This document shows, in pieces, positions 5,534-13,943 of a stretch of DNA of 13,943 nucleotides. The stretch comes from Deltaproteobacteria bacterium (lineage in GTDB: Bacteria > Desulfobacterota_E > Deferrimicrobia > Deferrimicrobiales > Deferrimicrobiaceae), in the NCBI GenBank assembly GCA_023488945.1, contig JAMDBZ010000069.1, positions 1 through 13,943 of the forward strand, in the 5' to 3' direction. Every line of letters begins with the position of its first letter. Position 1 is the first letter of the stretch. The notes beneath the pieces are model-generated. The model searched no databases, was not told the DNA's origin, and saw only the letters and a program-made list of their open reading frames with translations. The position numbers and the translations under genes were made by a program.

Positions 5534-7144
5534 GTGGAGCGGGTATCGGATTTCCTCGTGATCGGGAGCGGCATCGCGGGCCTGAGTTTCGCGCTCAAGG
5601 CGGCCCGGAAAGGGACGGTCACCATCATCACGAAGAAGGAAGCCTCCGAATCCAGCACCAACTACGCCCAAGGAGGGATCGCCACCGTCTGGAGCGGGGA
5701 GGACTCCTTCGAGTCGCACATCGAGGACACGCACCGGGCCGGGGCGGGGCTCTGCCACCCCGACGTCGTCGACACGGTGGTGCGCGACGCCCCCGCGCGG
5801 ATCAAGGAGCTGATCGATTGGGGCGTCCGGTTCACCCGGCGCGAGGGGAAGGAGGAGTACGACCTCGGCCGCGAGGGCGGGCACTCCCGGCGCCGGATCT
5901 TCCACGCCAAGGACCTGACGGGCCGCGAGGTCGAGCAGGTCCTCCTCGCCCGGGCCCGCGAGAACCGGCGGATCCGGATCTTCGAGCACCACGCCGCGGT
6001 CAACCTCATCACGCTGAAGAAACTCGCCTCCTTCGGCCCCGAGCGGGCGGACGAGGCGCTCGGCGCCTACGTCCTCGACCGGGCGACGGGCGCCGTCCAC
6101 ACCTTCGTCGCGAGCGCCACGATGCTGGCGACGGGAGGGGCGGGAAAGGTCTACCTTTACACGAGCAACCCCGACATCGCCACGGGGGACGGGATCGCGA
6201 TCGCGTACCGCGCGGGGGCGACGATCGCCAACATGGAGTTCGTCCAGTTCCATCCGACCTGCCTCTACCACCCCCACGCCAAGTCGTTCCTGATTTCGGA
6301 GGCGGTCCGCGGCGAGGGGGCCGTCCTGGTCAACCGGGCCGGGAAGCGCTTCATGGAGGGGGTCCACGAGATGGGGGAGCTCGCGCCGCGGGACATCGTC
6401 GCGCGCGCCATCGACGCGGAGCTCAAGCGGTCGGGGGAAGACTGCGTCTATCTCGACATCTCGCACAAGGGCGCCGCCTTCATCCGGAAGCGGTTCCCCA
6501 ACATCCACCAGACCTGTCTCTCCTTCGGGATCGACATGACGAAGGAGCCGCTCCCGGTCGTCCCCGCGGCCCACTACCTGTGCGGCGGCGTGCGGACGGA
6601 CGGGAACGGCGAATCGGACATCCGGCGGCTCTACGCGATCGGCGAGTGCGCCTGCACGGGGCTCCACGGCGCCAACCGGCTCGCGTCGAACTCCCTCCTC
6701 GAGGCGCTCGTCTTCTCGGAGCGCGCCTGCCGGCACGCATCCGGGACGTACGCCGGAGCGAAGAGGCCGGAGGTCGCGATCCCCTCGTGGGACGCCGGGG
6801 CCGCGCAGGACTCCGACGAGGCGGTCGTCGTCTCCCACAACTGGGACGAGATCCGGCGGATGATGTGGAACTATGTCGGGATCGTCCGGTCGAACAAGCG
6901 GCTCTCCCGCGCCCTCGACCGGATCGAGCTGCTCAAGAAGGAGATCGCCGAGTATTACTGGAATTTCAAGGTGACGGGGGACCTGCTCGAGCTGCGGAAC
7001 ATCTGCACGACGGCGGAGCTCATCGTCCGGTGCGCGATGCAGCGCCGCGAGAGCCGCGGGCTCCACACGACGATCGACTACCCTTACCTGGACGACGAGC
7101 ACGGCCGGAAGGACACGGTCGTCCGGAGGCCGTGGTTCTCGTGA
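5534..7144 (+). CDS. nadB: L-aspartate oxidase
   Basis: NadB is the FAD enzyme that oxidises L-aspartate to iminoaspartate, the first step of bacterial de novo NAD synthesis; NadA then makes quinolinate. At 536 aa it is full length. The Rossmann GSGIAG is at 11-16. The flavoprotein-family segments NYAQGGIA (43-50), [11 protein letters not shown] (235-245), APRDIVAR with the catalytic-type Arg286, AAHYLCGG (345-352) and [17 protein letters not shown] (377-392) follow. A helical C-terminal domain begins near 430. The Ala-Gln-Gly motif and lack of a covalent-FAD His favour aspartate oxidase over succinate dehydrogenase SdhA. The start is GTG at 5534, six bases after GGGGGAGG. It is alone on + between two minus-strand operons; nadA and nadC are not in the window. 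Its stop is nine bases from the stop of the convergent lipoprotein gene, with no terminator between. Confidence 0.97.
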   Translation: MERVSDFLVIGSGIAGLSFALKAARKGTVTIITKKEASESSTNYAQGGIATVWSGEDSFESHIEDTHRAGAGLCHPDVVDTVVRDAPARIKELIDWGVRFTRREGKEEYDLGREGGHSRRRIFHAKDLTGREVEQVLLARARENRRIRIFEHHAAVNLITLKKLASFGPERADEALGAYVLDRATGAVHTFVASATMLATGGAGKVYLYTSNPDIATGDGIAIAYRAGATIANMEFVQFHPTCLYHPHAKSFLISEAVRGEGAVLVNRAGKRFMEGVHEMGELAPRDIVARAIDAELKRSGEDCVYLDISHKGAAFIRKRFPNIHQTCLSFGIDMTKEPLPVVPAAHYLCGGVRTDGNGESDIRRLYAIGECACTGLHGANRLASNSLLEALVFSERACRHASGTYAGAKRPEVAIPSWDAGAAQDSDEAVVVSHNWDEIRRMMWNYVGIVRSNKRLSRALDRIELLKKEIAEYYWNFKVTGDLLELRNICTTAELIVRCAMQRRESRGLHTTIDYPYLDDEHGRKDTVVRRPWFS

Positions 7145-7153
7145 CCGGGCCCG

Positions 7154-7783
7154 TCAGTCCCACGCCAGGACGGCCCGCCCCTGCACCCCCGACAGGACGA
7201 GCTTGAGGCGGGGAGATCCCGGCTTAGGGACGGCGGCCACCGCCTCCTTCGGGAAGGCGACCTCGTACGCGCGGAACCATGTCCTCGCGTACGGGAAGAA
7301 GTGTGCGATCTCCTCCGGCCGCAGCCCCGACCTGCGGATGGAAACCGGCTGGTAATCCTTCTCGTCCGCTCCCACCAGGCGCAGGCTCCAGAGGGTATCA
7401 GGCTTGTCCAGGTCGTTCGCCCTCTCGTCGGGCATGAAGAGGGCCACGAAGAACCGGACGTATTGATCGGACTCCTGCCGCCAGCGGGAGACCACCTGCT
7501 CGCTGCGTTCCGCGTCGAGGTAGTAGATCCGGGCGTACTCCTCCGAGAAGGCGCGGACCCACGCCGGCGAGAGCCAGGTCGCCGAGATGATGAACCGCGT
7601 GTCGATCCCGTCGCGGACCTCGCGGGTCCGGGTCATCGACTCGGTGACCCGCGAGTAGTCGGGCGAGCCGAGCACCTTTTCGTAGAGGGCCGAGATGCGG
7701 GTCCCGCACGCCGGGAGCAGGAGGAGCAGGCCCAGGAGCGCCGGGGCCGCGGCCCGCCCCGCGCGGATCACGCCGTCACGCAT
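7154..7783 (-). CDS. predicted lipoprotein of unknown function
   Basis: A 209-aa protein with a lipoprotein signal: basic N-terminus, hydrophobic stretch LLGLLLLLP and lipobox LPAC with Cys26 as the lipidated residue; the next residue is Gly, not Asp. The mature part has a helical start (about 30-115, with YARIYYLDAERSEQVVSRWR) and a C-terminal half with beta-like segments (LWSLRLVGADEKDYQPVSIRR, PRLKLVLSGVQGRAVLAWD). No catalytic motif or named family is recognised. The ATG overlaps the pyrE stop by eight bases and has GGAGGAGA seven bases upstream, so it is probably co-translated with pyrE. The functional link to pyrimidine synthesis is unclear; co-location may only reflect shared expression. 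Confidence 0.85.
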   Translation of the reverse strand: MRDGVIRAGRAAAPALLGLLLLLPACGTRISALYEKVLGSPDYSRVTESMTRTREVRDGIDTRFIISATWLSPAWVRAFSEEYARIYYLDAERSEQVVSRWRQESDQYVRFFVALFMPDERANDLDKPDTLWSLRLVGADEKDYQPVSIRRSGLRPEEIAHFFPYARTWFRAYEVAFPKEAVAAVPKPGSPRLKLVLSGVQGRAVLAWD

Positions 7784-8330
7784 TTTCGATCTCCTCCCGG
7801 ACGAACATCGGCTCGAGCCGGTACCCCCTCCCGGCCAGCGCCTCCGCCCCTCCCTCGTTCCGGTCCACCAGGACCAGGACGCGCGACACGACGAGCCCGC
7901 CCAGTTGCGCCCGCTCGATCGCCTTGAGCGTCGAAGCGCCTGTGGTCACCACGTCCTCGACGATGGCCGCGCGCATCCCGGGACGGAGGTTCCAGGTCCC
8001 CTCGATCCACTGGGCGGTCCCGTGCTTCTTCGGCTCCTTGCGGATGATGAAGGCGGGGATCGGCCGGCCGCGGAGGAAGCTCGTGACCGAGATCGCCGTG
8101 ACGATGGGGTCGGCCCCCAAGGTGATCCCGCCGACCGTCTCGGGGTACTCCCCCCGCTCGAGCATCCCGCAGAAGAGGCGCCCCGTGAGGACCGCCCCTT
8201 CCGCGTCGAGCGTCGCCTGGCGGCAGTCGATATAGAAGTCCGATTCCCGCCCCGACGAGAGGATCACGCGCTTCTTTTGGTAGCTCCTCTCCTTCAGGAT
8301 CGCGAGCAGTCGTTCCCGGTCCCCGGCCAT
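7776..8330 (-). CDS. pyrE: orotate phosphoribosyltransferase
   Basis: PyrE joins orotate and PRPP to orotidine 5'-phosphate, the fifth step of UMP synthesis, in the cytosol as a dimer. The PRPP-binding motif VEDVVTTGAS is at 124-133. The loop with RKEPKKHG (97-104) carries the catalytic lysines, and FYIDCRQ (32-38) with GGITLGADPI (67-76) is typical. At 184 aa it is slightly short but complete. ATG at 8330 is preferred over an upstream in-frame start at 8375 because GGGGAGGAG lies just before it and residue 1 then matches family N-termini; the extra 15 residues have no family character. The palindromic element at 8361-8559 ends 30 bases upstream, so the leader of pyrE is largely made of it. 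Confidence 0.96.
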   Translation of the reverse strand: MAGDRERLLAILKERSYQKKRVILSSGRESDFYIDCRQATLDAEGAVLTGRLFCGMLERGEYPETVGGITLGADPIVTAISVTSFLRGRPIPAFIIRKEPKKHGTAQWIEGTWNLRPGMRAAIVEDVVTTGASTLKAIERAQLGGLVVSRVLVLVDRNEGGAEALAGRGYRLEPMFVREEIENA

Positions 8331-8360
8331 GGCTCCTCCCCGATCGTCGTCGCGGATGTC

Positions 8361-8559
8361 GGAACTAACCCGCATTTCTCACCAGTTGCCATGACCTCTG
8401 CTGCGGCGGCGGATCCGGGCATGCCTCCTGCGTTGCGCTCGGTCGGGCTCCTCGGCGTACTGTCAACTACGCCTCCGGGGCCCTCGGTCGCGCGCCTTGT
8501 ATCCACGCCCGTCTCCACCGCCTCGCGACGAACCCTGGTGGGACATGCGGGCTAAATCC
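8361..8559. mobile_element. MITE-like palindromic element between purF and pyrE
   Basis: The 199-base segment has 25-base terminal inverted repeats (8361-8385 and 8535-8559) matching at 20 of 25 positions. They share GGA, CCCGCAT and CACCAG in the same order. The centre has a stem GGCGTA / TACGCC (8454-8459 with 8468-8473) around an 8-base loop, and the arms between are imperfectly complementary, rich in CTCGGTCG-type words. No real gene lies inside; the open frames crossing it lack protein character. The element contains the purF stop codon (8554-8552). The same terminal motif occurs at 140-160 next to the IS1380 remnant. It could be a non-autonomous transposable element or a species-specific structured intergenic repeat. 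Flanking target duplications are not obvious. Confidence 0.65.
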
Positions 8560-9994
8560 TAACGGAACCGCGGAACAGCGGCAACTGCTCTTCCCCGGCC
8601 TCCGGCGCTTCCAGCGGGATCGGGTACTCCCCGCTCCAGCAGGCGTCGCAGAACCCCACCTCGACGCCGCGCGGCATGCAGGCGTGCAAGCCCTCCCGGC
8701 TCAGGTAGCCGACGCTGTCGGACGTCAGGTACGTGTTGATCTCCTCGAGCGTGTGCGTCGCCGCGATGAGATCCCTTCGCAGCGGCGTGTCGATCCCGTA
8801 AAAGCAGGGGAACCGGGTCGGCGGCGAGCTGATCCGGACGTGGACTTCCCGCGCCCCGGCATCCCGCACCATCTTGATGATCTTGCGCCCCGTCGTCCCC
8901 CGGACGATGGAGTCGTCGACCACCACCACCCGCTTCCCGCCGACCACGTCGCGCACCGGGTTGAGCTTGATCTTGACGCCGAAGTGGCGGATCGACTGCT
9001 GCGGCTCGATGAAGGTCCGCCCCACGTAATGGTTCCGGATGAGCCCCATCTCGAACGGGATCCCCGACTCCTCGGAGTAACCGAGCGCGGCGGGCACGCC
9101 CGAGTCGGGCACGGGGATGACGATGTCGGCGTCCGCCGGGCATTCCCGCGCGAGCCGGCGCCCGAGCGCCTTGCGGACCTGGTACACCGAGGCCCCCCCG
9201 ATCGTCGAGTCGGGCCGCGAGAAATAGACGAACTCGAAGGCGCAGAACCGCGAGGGGACCGCGAAGAAGGGCTTCGTCGACCGGACGCCGCGGGCGTCCA
9301 CGACGACCATCTCCCCCGGCTCGACCTCCCGGATCAGCTCCCCCTCGATCAGGTCGAGCGCGCACGTCTCGGAGCAGGCGACGTAGCCGCCCCCCTTGAT
9401 TTTCCCGAGGACGAGCGGCCGGATCCCGTGCGGATCGCGCACGGCGATGAGCCGGTCGCAGAGGAGGATGAGGAGCGAGTAGGCCCCCCGGACCTGGGCG
9501 AGCGCCTCCACGATCCGCTCCTCGACCCGGTCCCTCCGGGAGCGGGCGATCAGGTGGACGATCACCTCGGTGTCCATCGTGGACTGGAAGATCGAGCCCT
9601 TCTCCTCGAGCTCTTTCCGGAGCACGTGGGCGTTCACGAGGTTCCCGTTGTGGGCGACGGCGATCGACCCCGGATCGAGGTCGACGACGACCGGCTGGGC
9701 GTTCTTGAGCTCGGAGCTCCCCGTCGTGGAGTAGCGGACGTGCCCGATGGCGGCGGACCCCGGCAGGCACGAGAGGGTCCGGTCGTCGAAGATGTCGGCG
9801 ACGAGCCCCATCTCCTTGTGGAAGGTGATGACCTGCCCGTCCGAGGAGGCGATCCCCGCGCTCTCCTGGCCCCGGTGCTGGAGGGCGTACAGGCCGAGGT
9901 AGGTCAGGTTCGCCGCCTCCGGGTGCCCGAAGACGCCGAAGATCCCGCACTCCTCGTGCCACTTGTCGAACATGTCCGGGTTATCCATTCCCAT
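8552..9994 (-). CDS. purF: amidophosphoribosyltransferase (Fe-S type)
   Basis: PurF transfers glutamine amide nitrogen to PRPP, giving phosphoribosylamine, the first step of purine synthesis. It is 480 aa. A short propeptide precedes the catalytic Cys16 ([10 protein letters not shown]), which becomes N-terminal after cleavage. The glutaminase domain has [11 protein letters not shown] at 39-49 and AHNGNLVN at 114-121. The phosphoribosyltransferase domain has [13 protein letters not shown] at 356-368. Cys251, Cys397, Cys449 and Cys452 match the 4Fe-4S ligands of the Bacillus-type enzyme, so oxygen sensitivity is expected. Several Met codons compete for the start (9994, 9988, 9973); none has a good Shine-Dalgarno sequence. 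The stop codon lies within the terminal repeat of the 8361-8559 element. purB lies 93 bases upstream. Confidence 0.97.
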   Translation of the reverse strand: MGMDNPDMFDKWHEECGIFGVFGHPEAANLTYLGLYALQHRGQESAGIASSDGQVITFHKEMGLVADIFDDRTLSCLPGSAAIGHVRYSTTGSSELKNAQPVVVDLDPGSIAVAHNGNLVNAHVLRKELEEKGSIFQSTMDTEVIVHLIARSRRDRVEERIVEALAQVRGAYSLLILLCDRLIAVRDPHGIRPLVLGKIKGGGYVACSETCALDLIEGELIREVEPGEMVVVDARGVRSTKPFFAVPSRFCAFEFVYFSRPDSTIGGASVYQVRKALGRRLARECPADADIVIPVPDSGVPAALGYSEESGIPFEMGLIRNHYVGRTFIEPQQSIRHFGVKIKLNPVRDVVGGKRVVVVDDSIVRGTTGRKIIKMVRDAGAREVHVRISSPPTRFPCFYGIDTPLRRDLIAATHTLEEINTYLTSDSVGYLSREGLHACMPRGVEVGFCDACWSGEYPIPLEAPEAGEEQLPLFRGSVRI

Positions 9995-10039
9995 TCATTT
10001 TAATATGGAACCCGGGGCCGATCGGAGCGGCGCCTCCCT

Positions 10040-10074
10040 TTCCCGCGGGGCGGGAACGCCATCCCCGAACGGGG
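10040..10074 (-). other. two hairpins in the purB-purF gap
   Basis: The 93-base gap between purB and purF holds TTCCCGC / GCGGGAA (10040-10046 with 10050-10056, 3-base loop) and CCCC / GGGG (10063-10066 with 10071-10074). Neither is followed by a T-run on the minus strand, so a rho-independent terminator is unlikely. They may be an mRNA processing or stability structure, or simply GC-rich noise. No purine riboswitch core is recognised. Confidence 0.35.
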
Positions 10075-10087
10075 CGAGACGCGGCCT

Positions 10088-11404
10088 TCACGCCGCTCCC
10101 CCCTTCCTCGGATTCGGGAACACCCTCTCGAATATGGCGTCGACGTTCCGCAAGGAATACCGGATGTCGAACAGCGAGTCGAACTCCTCGCGGGGAAGAA
10201 GATCCCGGACCTCTTTGTTCTTCCACAGGAGGGCCGCAAGTTCCTTCCCGGTGCGCCAGGCCTCCATCGCCGGCTTCTGGACGAGCTCGTAGGCGCGCTC
10301 GCGCGACAGCCCTTTCCCGGCCAGCGCCAGCATGACCCGCTGGGAGTAGAGCAGCCCGTGCGTGCTCTCGAGGTTCCTTTTCATCCGGTCGGGATGGACG
10401 ACGAGCTTGTCCATCATCTCGCGGAACCGGACGAGGGCGAAATGCAGCGCGATCGTCGCGTCGGGCGCGATCACCCGCTCCGCGGAAGAGTGGCTGATGT
10501 CCCTCTCGTGCCACAGGGCGACATTCTCGAGGGCGGTCACGGAGTAGCCCCGCAGCAGCCGCGCCAGCCCGCACAGGTTCTCGGAGAGGACCGGGTTCCG
10601 CTTGTGCGGCATCGCGGACGATCCTTTCTGCCCCTCCGAGAAGTGCTCCTCCGCCTCCATGACCTCCGTCCTCTGGAGGTGGCGGATTTCGGTGGCGAAT
10701 TTTTCCAGGGAGGAGCCGACGACCGCAAGCGTCGTGAAGACCTCGGCATGCCGGTCGCGCTGGACGATCTGCGTGGAGACCGGCGCGGGGGAAAGCCCCA
10801 GCTTCCGGCAGACGTACTCCTCCACGAAGGGATCGATGTTGGCGAAGGTCCCGACGGCGCCCGAGATCTTCCCGATGGAGATCACGTCCCGGGCGCGCTT
10901 GAGCCGGGCGATGTCCCGGCGCATCTCGTCGGCCCACATGGCCATCTTGAGCCCGAAGGTGACCGGCTCGGCGTGGATCCCGTGGGTGCGCCCGATCATC
11001 ACCGTGTCCTTGTGCTCGAACGCCCGGCGCTTGAGGACCTCGAATGCCCCTTTCGCCTCCTCGATGATGAGGGCGAGCGCCTGCCGCATCTGGACCGCGA
11101 AGGAGGTGTCCAGGACGTCGGAGCTCGTCATGCCGGCGTGGAGGAACCGGGAGTCATCCCCGATGTGCTCGGCCACCGAGGTGAGAAAGGCGATGACGTC
11201 GTGCTTGACCTTCTTCTCGATCTCGTCGATCCGCTTCACGTCGAAGGCGGCCTTCTTCCGGACCCGCGCGAGGGCGTCCTCCGGGATCCAGCCCTTCCTG
11301 ACCATCGCCTCCATCGCGAGGATCTCGATGTCGAGCCAGATCCGAAACCGGTTCGCAGGCTCCCAGATCTTCGCCATCTCGGGCCGCGTGTATCGCTCGA
11401 TCAC
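10088..11404 (-). CDS. purB: adenylosuccinate lyase
   Basis: PurB acts twice in purine synthesis, releasing fumarate from SAICAR and from adenylosuccinate. The 438-aa length is typical of the bacterial homotetramer. Fumarase/aspartase-superfamily motifs are in order: HAGMTSSDVLDT (89-100), GRTHGIHAEP with His141 (138-147) and the signature loop GSSAMPHKRNP (261-271) that carries the catalytic Ser. The start is GTG at 11404, preceded by AAGGAGGGG at good spacing. It follows dut after 28 bases and is in the same minus-strand run. In many relatives purB is near purC/purS/purQ/purL; here purF follows directly. Confidence 0.97.
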   Translation of the reverse strand: MIERYTRPEMAKIWEPANRFRIWLDIEILAMEAMVRKGWIPEDALARVRKKAAFDVKRIDEIEKKVKHDVIAFLTSVAEHIGDDSRFLHAGMTSSDVLDTSFAVQMRQALALIIEEAKGAFEVLKRRAFEHKDTVMIGRTHGIHAEPVTFGLKMAMWADEMRRDIARLKRARDVISIGKISGAVGTFANIDPFVEEYVCRKLGLSPAPVSTQIVQRDRHAEVFTTLAVVGSSLEKFATEIRHLQRTEVMEAEEHFSEGQKGSSAMPHKRNPVLSENLCGLARLLRGYSVTALENVALWHERDISHSSAERVIAPDATIALHFALVRFREMMDKLVVHPDRMKRNLESTHGLLYSQRVMLALAGKGLSRERAYELVQKPAMEAWRTGKELAALLWKNKEVRDLLPREEFDSLFDIRYSLRNVDAIFERVFPNPRKGGAA

Positions 11405-11432
11405 GGCTCCCCTCCTTGGTGCTCCAATTCAC

Positions 11433-11882
11433 CTATCCGGTGTGGCCGAAGCCCCCTTCGCCGCGCGGCGTCGGGTCCAGCTCCGGGACGACGGAAAGAT
11501 CCGCCCGGACGACCGGCGCGAACACGAGCTGGGCGATCCGGTCGCCCCGCCGCACGGTGAACGGCTCGGACCCGAGGTTGGCGAGGACCACCCGGATCTC
11601 CCCCCGGTAATCGGAATCGATCGTCCCCGGCGAATTGAGGCATGTCACGCCGTGCCGGATCGCCAGGCCGCTGCGGGGGCGGACCTGCCCCTCGAGGCCC
11701 CGCGGGATCGCCACCGCGACCCCCGTCGGGACGAGCGCCCGCCCCATCGGCGGAATGACGAGGTCCCCCTCGACGTCGGCACGCAGGTCGACGCCGGAGG
11801 CGCCGTCGGTCTGGTATGTCGGCACGAGGTCCGCGCGCTCCTCCCGGACGAAACGCACGGGGATCTCGAGGCGCTCGGCCAT
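11433..11882 (-). CDS. dut: deoxyuridine 5'-triphosphate nucleotidohydrolase
   Basis: Dut hydrolyses dUTP to dUMP and pyrophosphate, keeping uracil out of DNA and feeding thymidylate synthesis; the enzyme is a homotrimer. It is 149 aa with all five motifs: ASGVDLRAD (28-36), [11 protein letters not shown] (69-79), [13 protein letters not shown] with Asp89 (86-98), [10 protein letters not shown] (112-121) and GEGGFGHTG (141-149). The last has His where Ser/Thr is commoner. ATG at 11882 lies five bases after the peptidase stop without a clear ribosome-binding site, so coupling is likely. A longer reading of the same frame to 12419 is only antisense-free high-GC read-through across the peptidase gene and has no family character. 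Confidence 0.96.
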   Translation of the reverse strand: MAERLEIPVRFVREERADLVPTYQTDGASGVDLRADVEGDLVIPPMGRALVPTGVAVAIPRGLEGQVRPRSGLAIRHGVTCLNSPGTIDSDYRGEIRVVLANLGSEPFTVRRGDRIAQLVFAPVVRADLSVVPELDPTPRGEGGFGHTG

Positions 11883-11887
11883 CGGCG

Positions 11888-13135
11888 TCAAAACGCGAGG
11901 TCGCGGCCGGACGGCAGCTCGCCCAGCGCCGCCAGGAGAAACCGATCCCTCCGGAGGTACGCCGCGGCGAACGCGCGGACCCGCTCCGGGGTGACCGCCT
12001 CCAGACCCCGGATCGTCTCCTCGACCGTCTCGTCCCGCCCCAGGAACATCTCGTTCAGCGCCAGGCGGGTCATCCGGTACTCGGGGTTCTCCAGGGAGAG
12101 GAGGATCCCTCCCTTGATAAGCTCGCGCGCCAGGTCGACCTCGGAGTCGTCGAAGCGCCCCTCGCGGACCGCGTCCACCACGTCGCCGGTGACCGACAGG
12201 AGGTCCGGGGCCTTTTCGGGCGAGGTGCCGGCGCCGATCGCCAGGATCCCCGCGTCCGCGTAAGCGGAGAGCGAAGATCCGATCGAGTAGGCGAGCCCCC
12301 GTTTTTCCCGCACCTCCTGGAAGAGCCGGCTGCTCATGCTTCCCCCCAGGAGGACGGTGAGGACGTGGGCGGTGAACCGGTCGTCGCTCGCCCGGGGGAT
12401 GGACGGCGCCCCGAGGCACAGGTGGAGCTGTTCGAGGGGCCGCCGCCGCGTGACTGCGCCGCGGCGCGGTTCGGGGGCCGGCTCCGCCGGAGCGGGGTTG
12501 CCGAGAGACACCCCGTCGAGAAGCCGGGAAAAGGCGGACACGACGTCGGCGTGGGGAAGGTTCCCGACGACCGAGACGACGACGCCCCGCCGGCGGAACC
12601 GGTCCCGGAAATACTCCATGACGCGGTCGCGCGTGAAGGCGGAGACCGTCTCCGTCGTTCCCTGGACGGGAGCTCCCAGCGGGTGCCCCCGCCAGAACGA
12701 CTCGTGGAAGAAGTCGGCAAGGGAGTCCTCGGGGTTGTCCTCCACCATCAGGATCTCCTGGAGGATCACGTCGCGCTCGCGGGAGAGCTCCTCCGCATCG
12801 AAGACCGAATCGAGGAAGACGTCTGCGAGAAGATCGACGGCCAGGGGGAAATCCTTTCCCAGCGCCTTGACGAAGAAGAAGGTGTACTCGCGGTCGGTGC
12901 AGGCGTTCATCGACCCGCCGACCGACTCGATCGCCCGGGCGATGTCGAGGGCCGACCGGCGGGAGGTCCCCTTGAAGAGCATGTGCTCGATGAAGTGGGC
13001 GATGCCCCCGTCCGGGGGGGGGTCCTGGCGGGACCCCACGGGGACCCAGACCCCGACCGACACGGAGCGCAGGTGCGGAACCCGCTCGGAGAGGACCGTG
13101 ACGCTGTTGTCGAGGGCTGTTCGTTCGACCGCCAT
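11888..13135 (-). CDS. M16-family zinc peptidase (YmxG/processing-peptidase-like)
   Basis: A 415-aa protein of the M16B family (pitrilysin / mitochondrial processing peptidase-like). The inverted zinc motif HFIEH is at 47-51 in [14 protein letters not shown], with the third ligand Glu127 in [17 protein letters not shown]. The C-terminal inactive half has the conserved Arg-Tyr type motif around [18 protein letters not shown], which lines the cleavage chamber. No signal peptide is seen, so it is probably cytoplasmic. Substrates of bacterial members are mostly unknown. Placement directly after pnp is the same as ymxG after pnp in Bacillus and is frequent in other bacteria. ATG at 13135 lies 15 bases after the pnp stop with only a weak ribosome-binding site. 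Confidence 0.93.
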   Translation of the reverse strand: MAVERTALDNSVTVLSERVPHLRSVSVGVWVPVGSRQDPPPDGGIAHFIEHMLFKGTSRRSALDIARAIESVGGSMNACTDREYTFFFVKALGKDFPLAVDLLADVFLDSVFDAEELSRERDVILQEILMVEDNPEDSLADFFHESFWRGHPLGAPVQGTTETVSAFTRDRVMEYFRDRFRRRGVVVSVVGNLPHADVVSAFSRLLDGVSLGNPAPAEPAPEPRRGAVTRRRPLEQLHLCLGAPSIPRASDDRFTAHVLTVLLGGSMSSRLFQEVREKRGLAYSIGSSLSAYADAGILAIGAGTSPEKAPDLLSVTGDVVDAVREGRFDDSEVDLARELIKGGILLSLENPEYRMTRLALNEMFLGRDETVEETIRGLEAVTPERVRAFAAAYLRRDRFLLAALGELPSGRDLAF

Positions 13136-13150
13136 GGTCGCCAGACCCGC

Positions 13151-13943
13151 CTAACGTCGACCCCTGCGCTCTCCCCGGTCCTTGTCGCGGGGTGGCTCGC
13201 CGCGTCCCTCGCGCCCCCCCCTTTCGCGCCCTTCGCCGCCCTGGTGCCCACCGCCCGGGCCGCCGGCCGGAGCGAACGCGCTCTCGGGGAACTCGCCTTC
13301 CTTTTCGAACTCCCGGTGGGAGAGCCGGATCTTCCCGTCCCTGTCGGACTCGAGCACCCGCACCGTCACCGCGTCCCCTTCCTTGAAGACGTCCGCCACG
13401 GCGCGGATCCGCCGCTTCGAGATCTGGGAGACGTGCAGCAGCCCCTCGGTCCCCGGAAAGATCTCCACGAAGGCGCCGAAGTCCATGATCCGCTTCACTT
13501 TCCCCTCGTAGACCTTCCCGACCTCGGCCTCCTGGACGATCCCCTCGATGACGGCGATCGCGGCGCGGGCCGACTCGGCGTCGACCGCCGCGATCTTGAC
13601 CGTCCCGTCGTCCTCGACGTCGATCTTGACGCCGGTCTGCTCCTGGATCCCCCGGATGACCTTGCCTCCCGGGCCGATGATTTCCCGGATCTTCTCGGTC
13701 TTGACGTTCATGACGTAGATCCGCGGCGCATAGGGGGACATCTCCGGGCGCGGCGCGGGGAGCACCGCGTTCATCCTGCCGAGGATGAAGAGCCGCCCCT
13801 CGCGGGCCTGGCGAAGGGCCGTCAGCATGATCGCCTGGCTCACGCCGCCGATCTTGATGTCCATCTGGATGGCGGTGACCCCCTTCGAGGTCCCGGCCAC
13901 CTTGAAGTCCATGTCGCCCAAGTGGTCCTCGTCGCCCAGGATG
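13151..13943 (-). CDS. pnp: polynucleotide phosphorylase, C-terminal part
   Basis: PNPase is a trimeric 3'-5' phosphorolytic exoribonuclease of the RNA degradosome. The gene runs off the right edge, leaving about 263 residues. They begin inside the second RNase PH domain with [14 protein letters not shown], whose two Asp are the catalytic metal ligands, and [11 protein letters not shown] domain follows ([15 protein letters not shown]), then an S1 domain ([34 protein letters not shown]). The C-terminal tail of about 40 residues is Gly/Arg/Glu-rich and probably disordered, longer than the minimal core enzyme. It is the first gene seen in the minus-strand run leading to the M16 peptidase, dut and purine genes. 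Confidence 0.97.
   Translation of the reverse strand, partial: ILGDEDHLGDMDFKVAGTSKGVTAIQMDIKIGGVSQAIMLTALRQAREGRLFILGRMNAVLPAPRPEMSPYAPRIYVMNVKTEKIREIIGPGGKVIRGIQEQTGVKIDVEDDGTVKIAAVDAESARAAIAVIEGIVQEAEVGKVYEGKVKRIMDFGAFVEIFPGTEGLLHVSQISKRRIRAVADVFKEGDAVTVRVLESDRDGKIRLSHREFEKEGEFPESAFAPAGGPGGGHQGGEGRERGGREGRGEPPRDKDRGERRGRR

Noticed and set aside
5465..7102. Very long open frame antisense to nadB (545 codons)
   Set aside because: A shadow of a GC-rich gene: Arg/Pro/Asp/Val-rich low-complexity composition, no family motif and no ribosome-binding site, while nadB on the other strand has every family motif.
8461..8466. Consensus TTGACA on the minus strand in the element as a pyrE promoter
   Set aside because: No -10-like hexamer lies 16-18 bases downstream, where the sequence is GC-only; the word is part of the hairpin loop.
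8294..8518. 74-codon minus-strand frame within the purF-pyrE gap
   Set aside because: It lies inside the palindromic element, has no protein-like pattern, and its reading follows from the repeat sequence.
8684..11560. Long + strand open frames opposite purF and purB
   Set aside because: The same high-GC antisense artefact; the minus strand encodes complete, motif-bearing enzymes.

Overview
The window is GC-rich (clearly above 60 % by eye, with G/C-ending codons dominating) and carries a bacterial core-gene block next to a mobile-element scar. Protein style and gene content (Fe-S type PurF, NadB, PNPase followed by an M16 peptidase and dUTPase, IS1380/IS21 elements) suggest a deltaproteobacterium in the broad sense (Desulfuromonadota/Geobacter-like or a related phylum). 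This is inferred from style, not from any search.

Region 1 (1-2954) is accessory. It opens with the 3' end of an unrecognised gene on + and its terminator. Next comes the C-terminal half of an IS1380-family transposase on -, joined at about 1075-1087 to the C-terminal half of an IS21 IstA on +. An intact IstB and the IS21 right end follow, the latter as three 23-bp repeats ending ..TACGCA at 2710. The IS21 end abuts a probable serine-recombinase C-terminal remnant that runs into the 3' end of a tRNA-Gly(GCC) gene on -. The tRNA therefore looks like the border between a decayed island and the core chromosome. It has its own sigma70-like promoter.

Region 2 (3030-4257) holds about 300 bp with no gene, then a small type II toxin-antitoxin-like operon on -: a 69-aa ORF of unknown function, a 61-aa candidate antitoxin, and a PIN-domain (VapC-like) toxin frame. 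The toxin frame has no normal start codon upstream of its catalytic Asp.

Region 3 (4258-7144) has a bidirectional-type terminator, pgsA (phospholipid synthesis) and a secreted lytic transglycosylase on -. They are divergent from nadB (NAD synthesis) on +, and the predicted promoters for the two directions face each other.

Region 4 (7154-13943) is one minus-strand block. In transcription order it runs pnp (partial) - M16 peptidase - dut - purB - purF - [199-bp palindromic element] - pyrE - lipoprotein. It combines RNA turnover, dUTP removal and purine/pyrimidine synthesis. The 199-bp element has 25-bp imperfect terminal inverted repeats (20/25), lies exactly between purF and pyrE, and supplies the purF stop codon. 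A matching copy of its terminal motif sits at 140-160, facing the IS1380 remnant, which suggests a MITE mobilised by that IS family.

No large new defence or biosynthetic system was found. The most interesting items are the MITE-like element, the start-less PIN toxin overlapping its antitoxin at an A-rich stretch, and the IS1380/IS21 chimeric junction.
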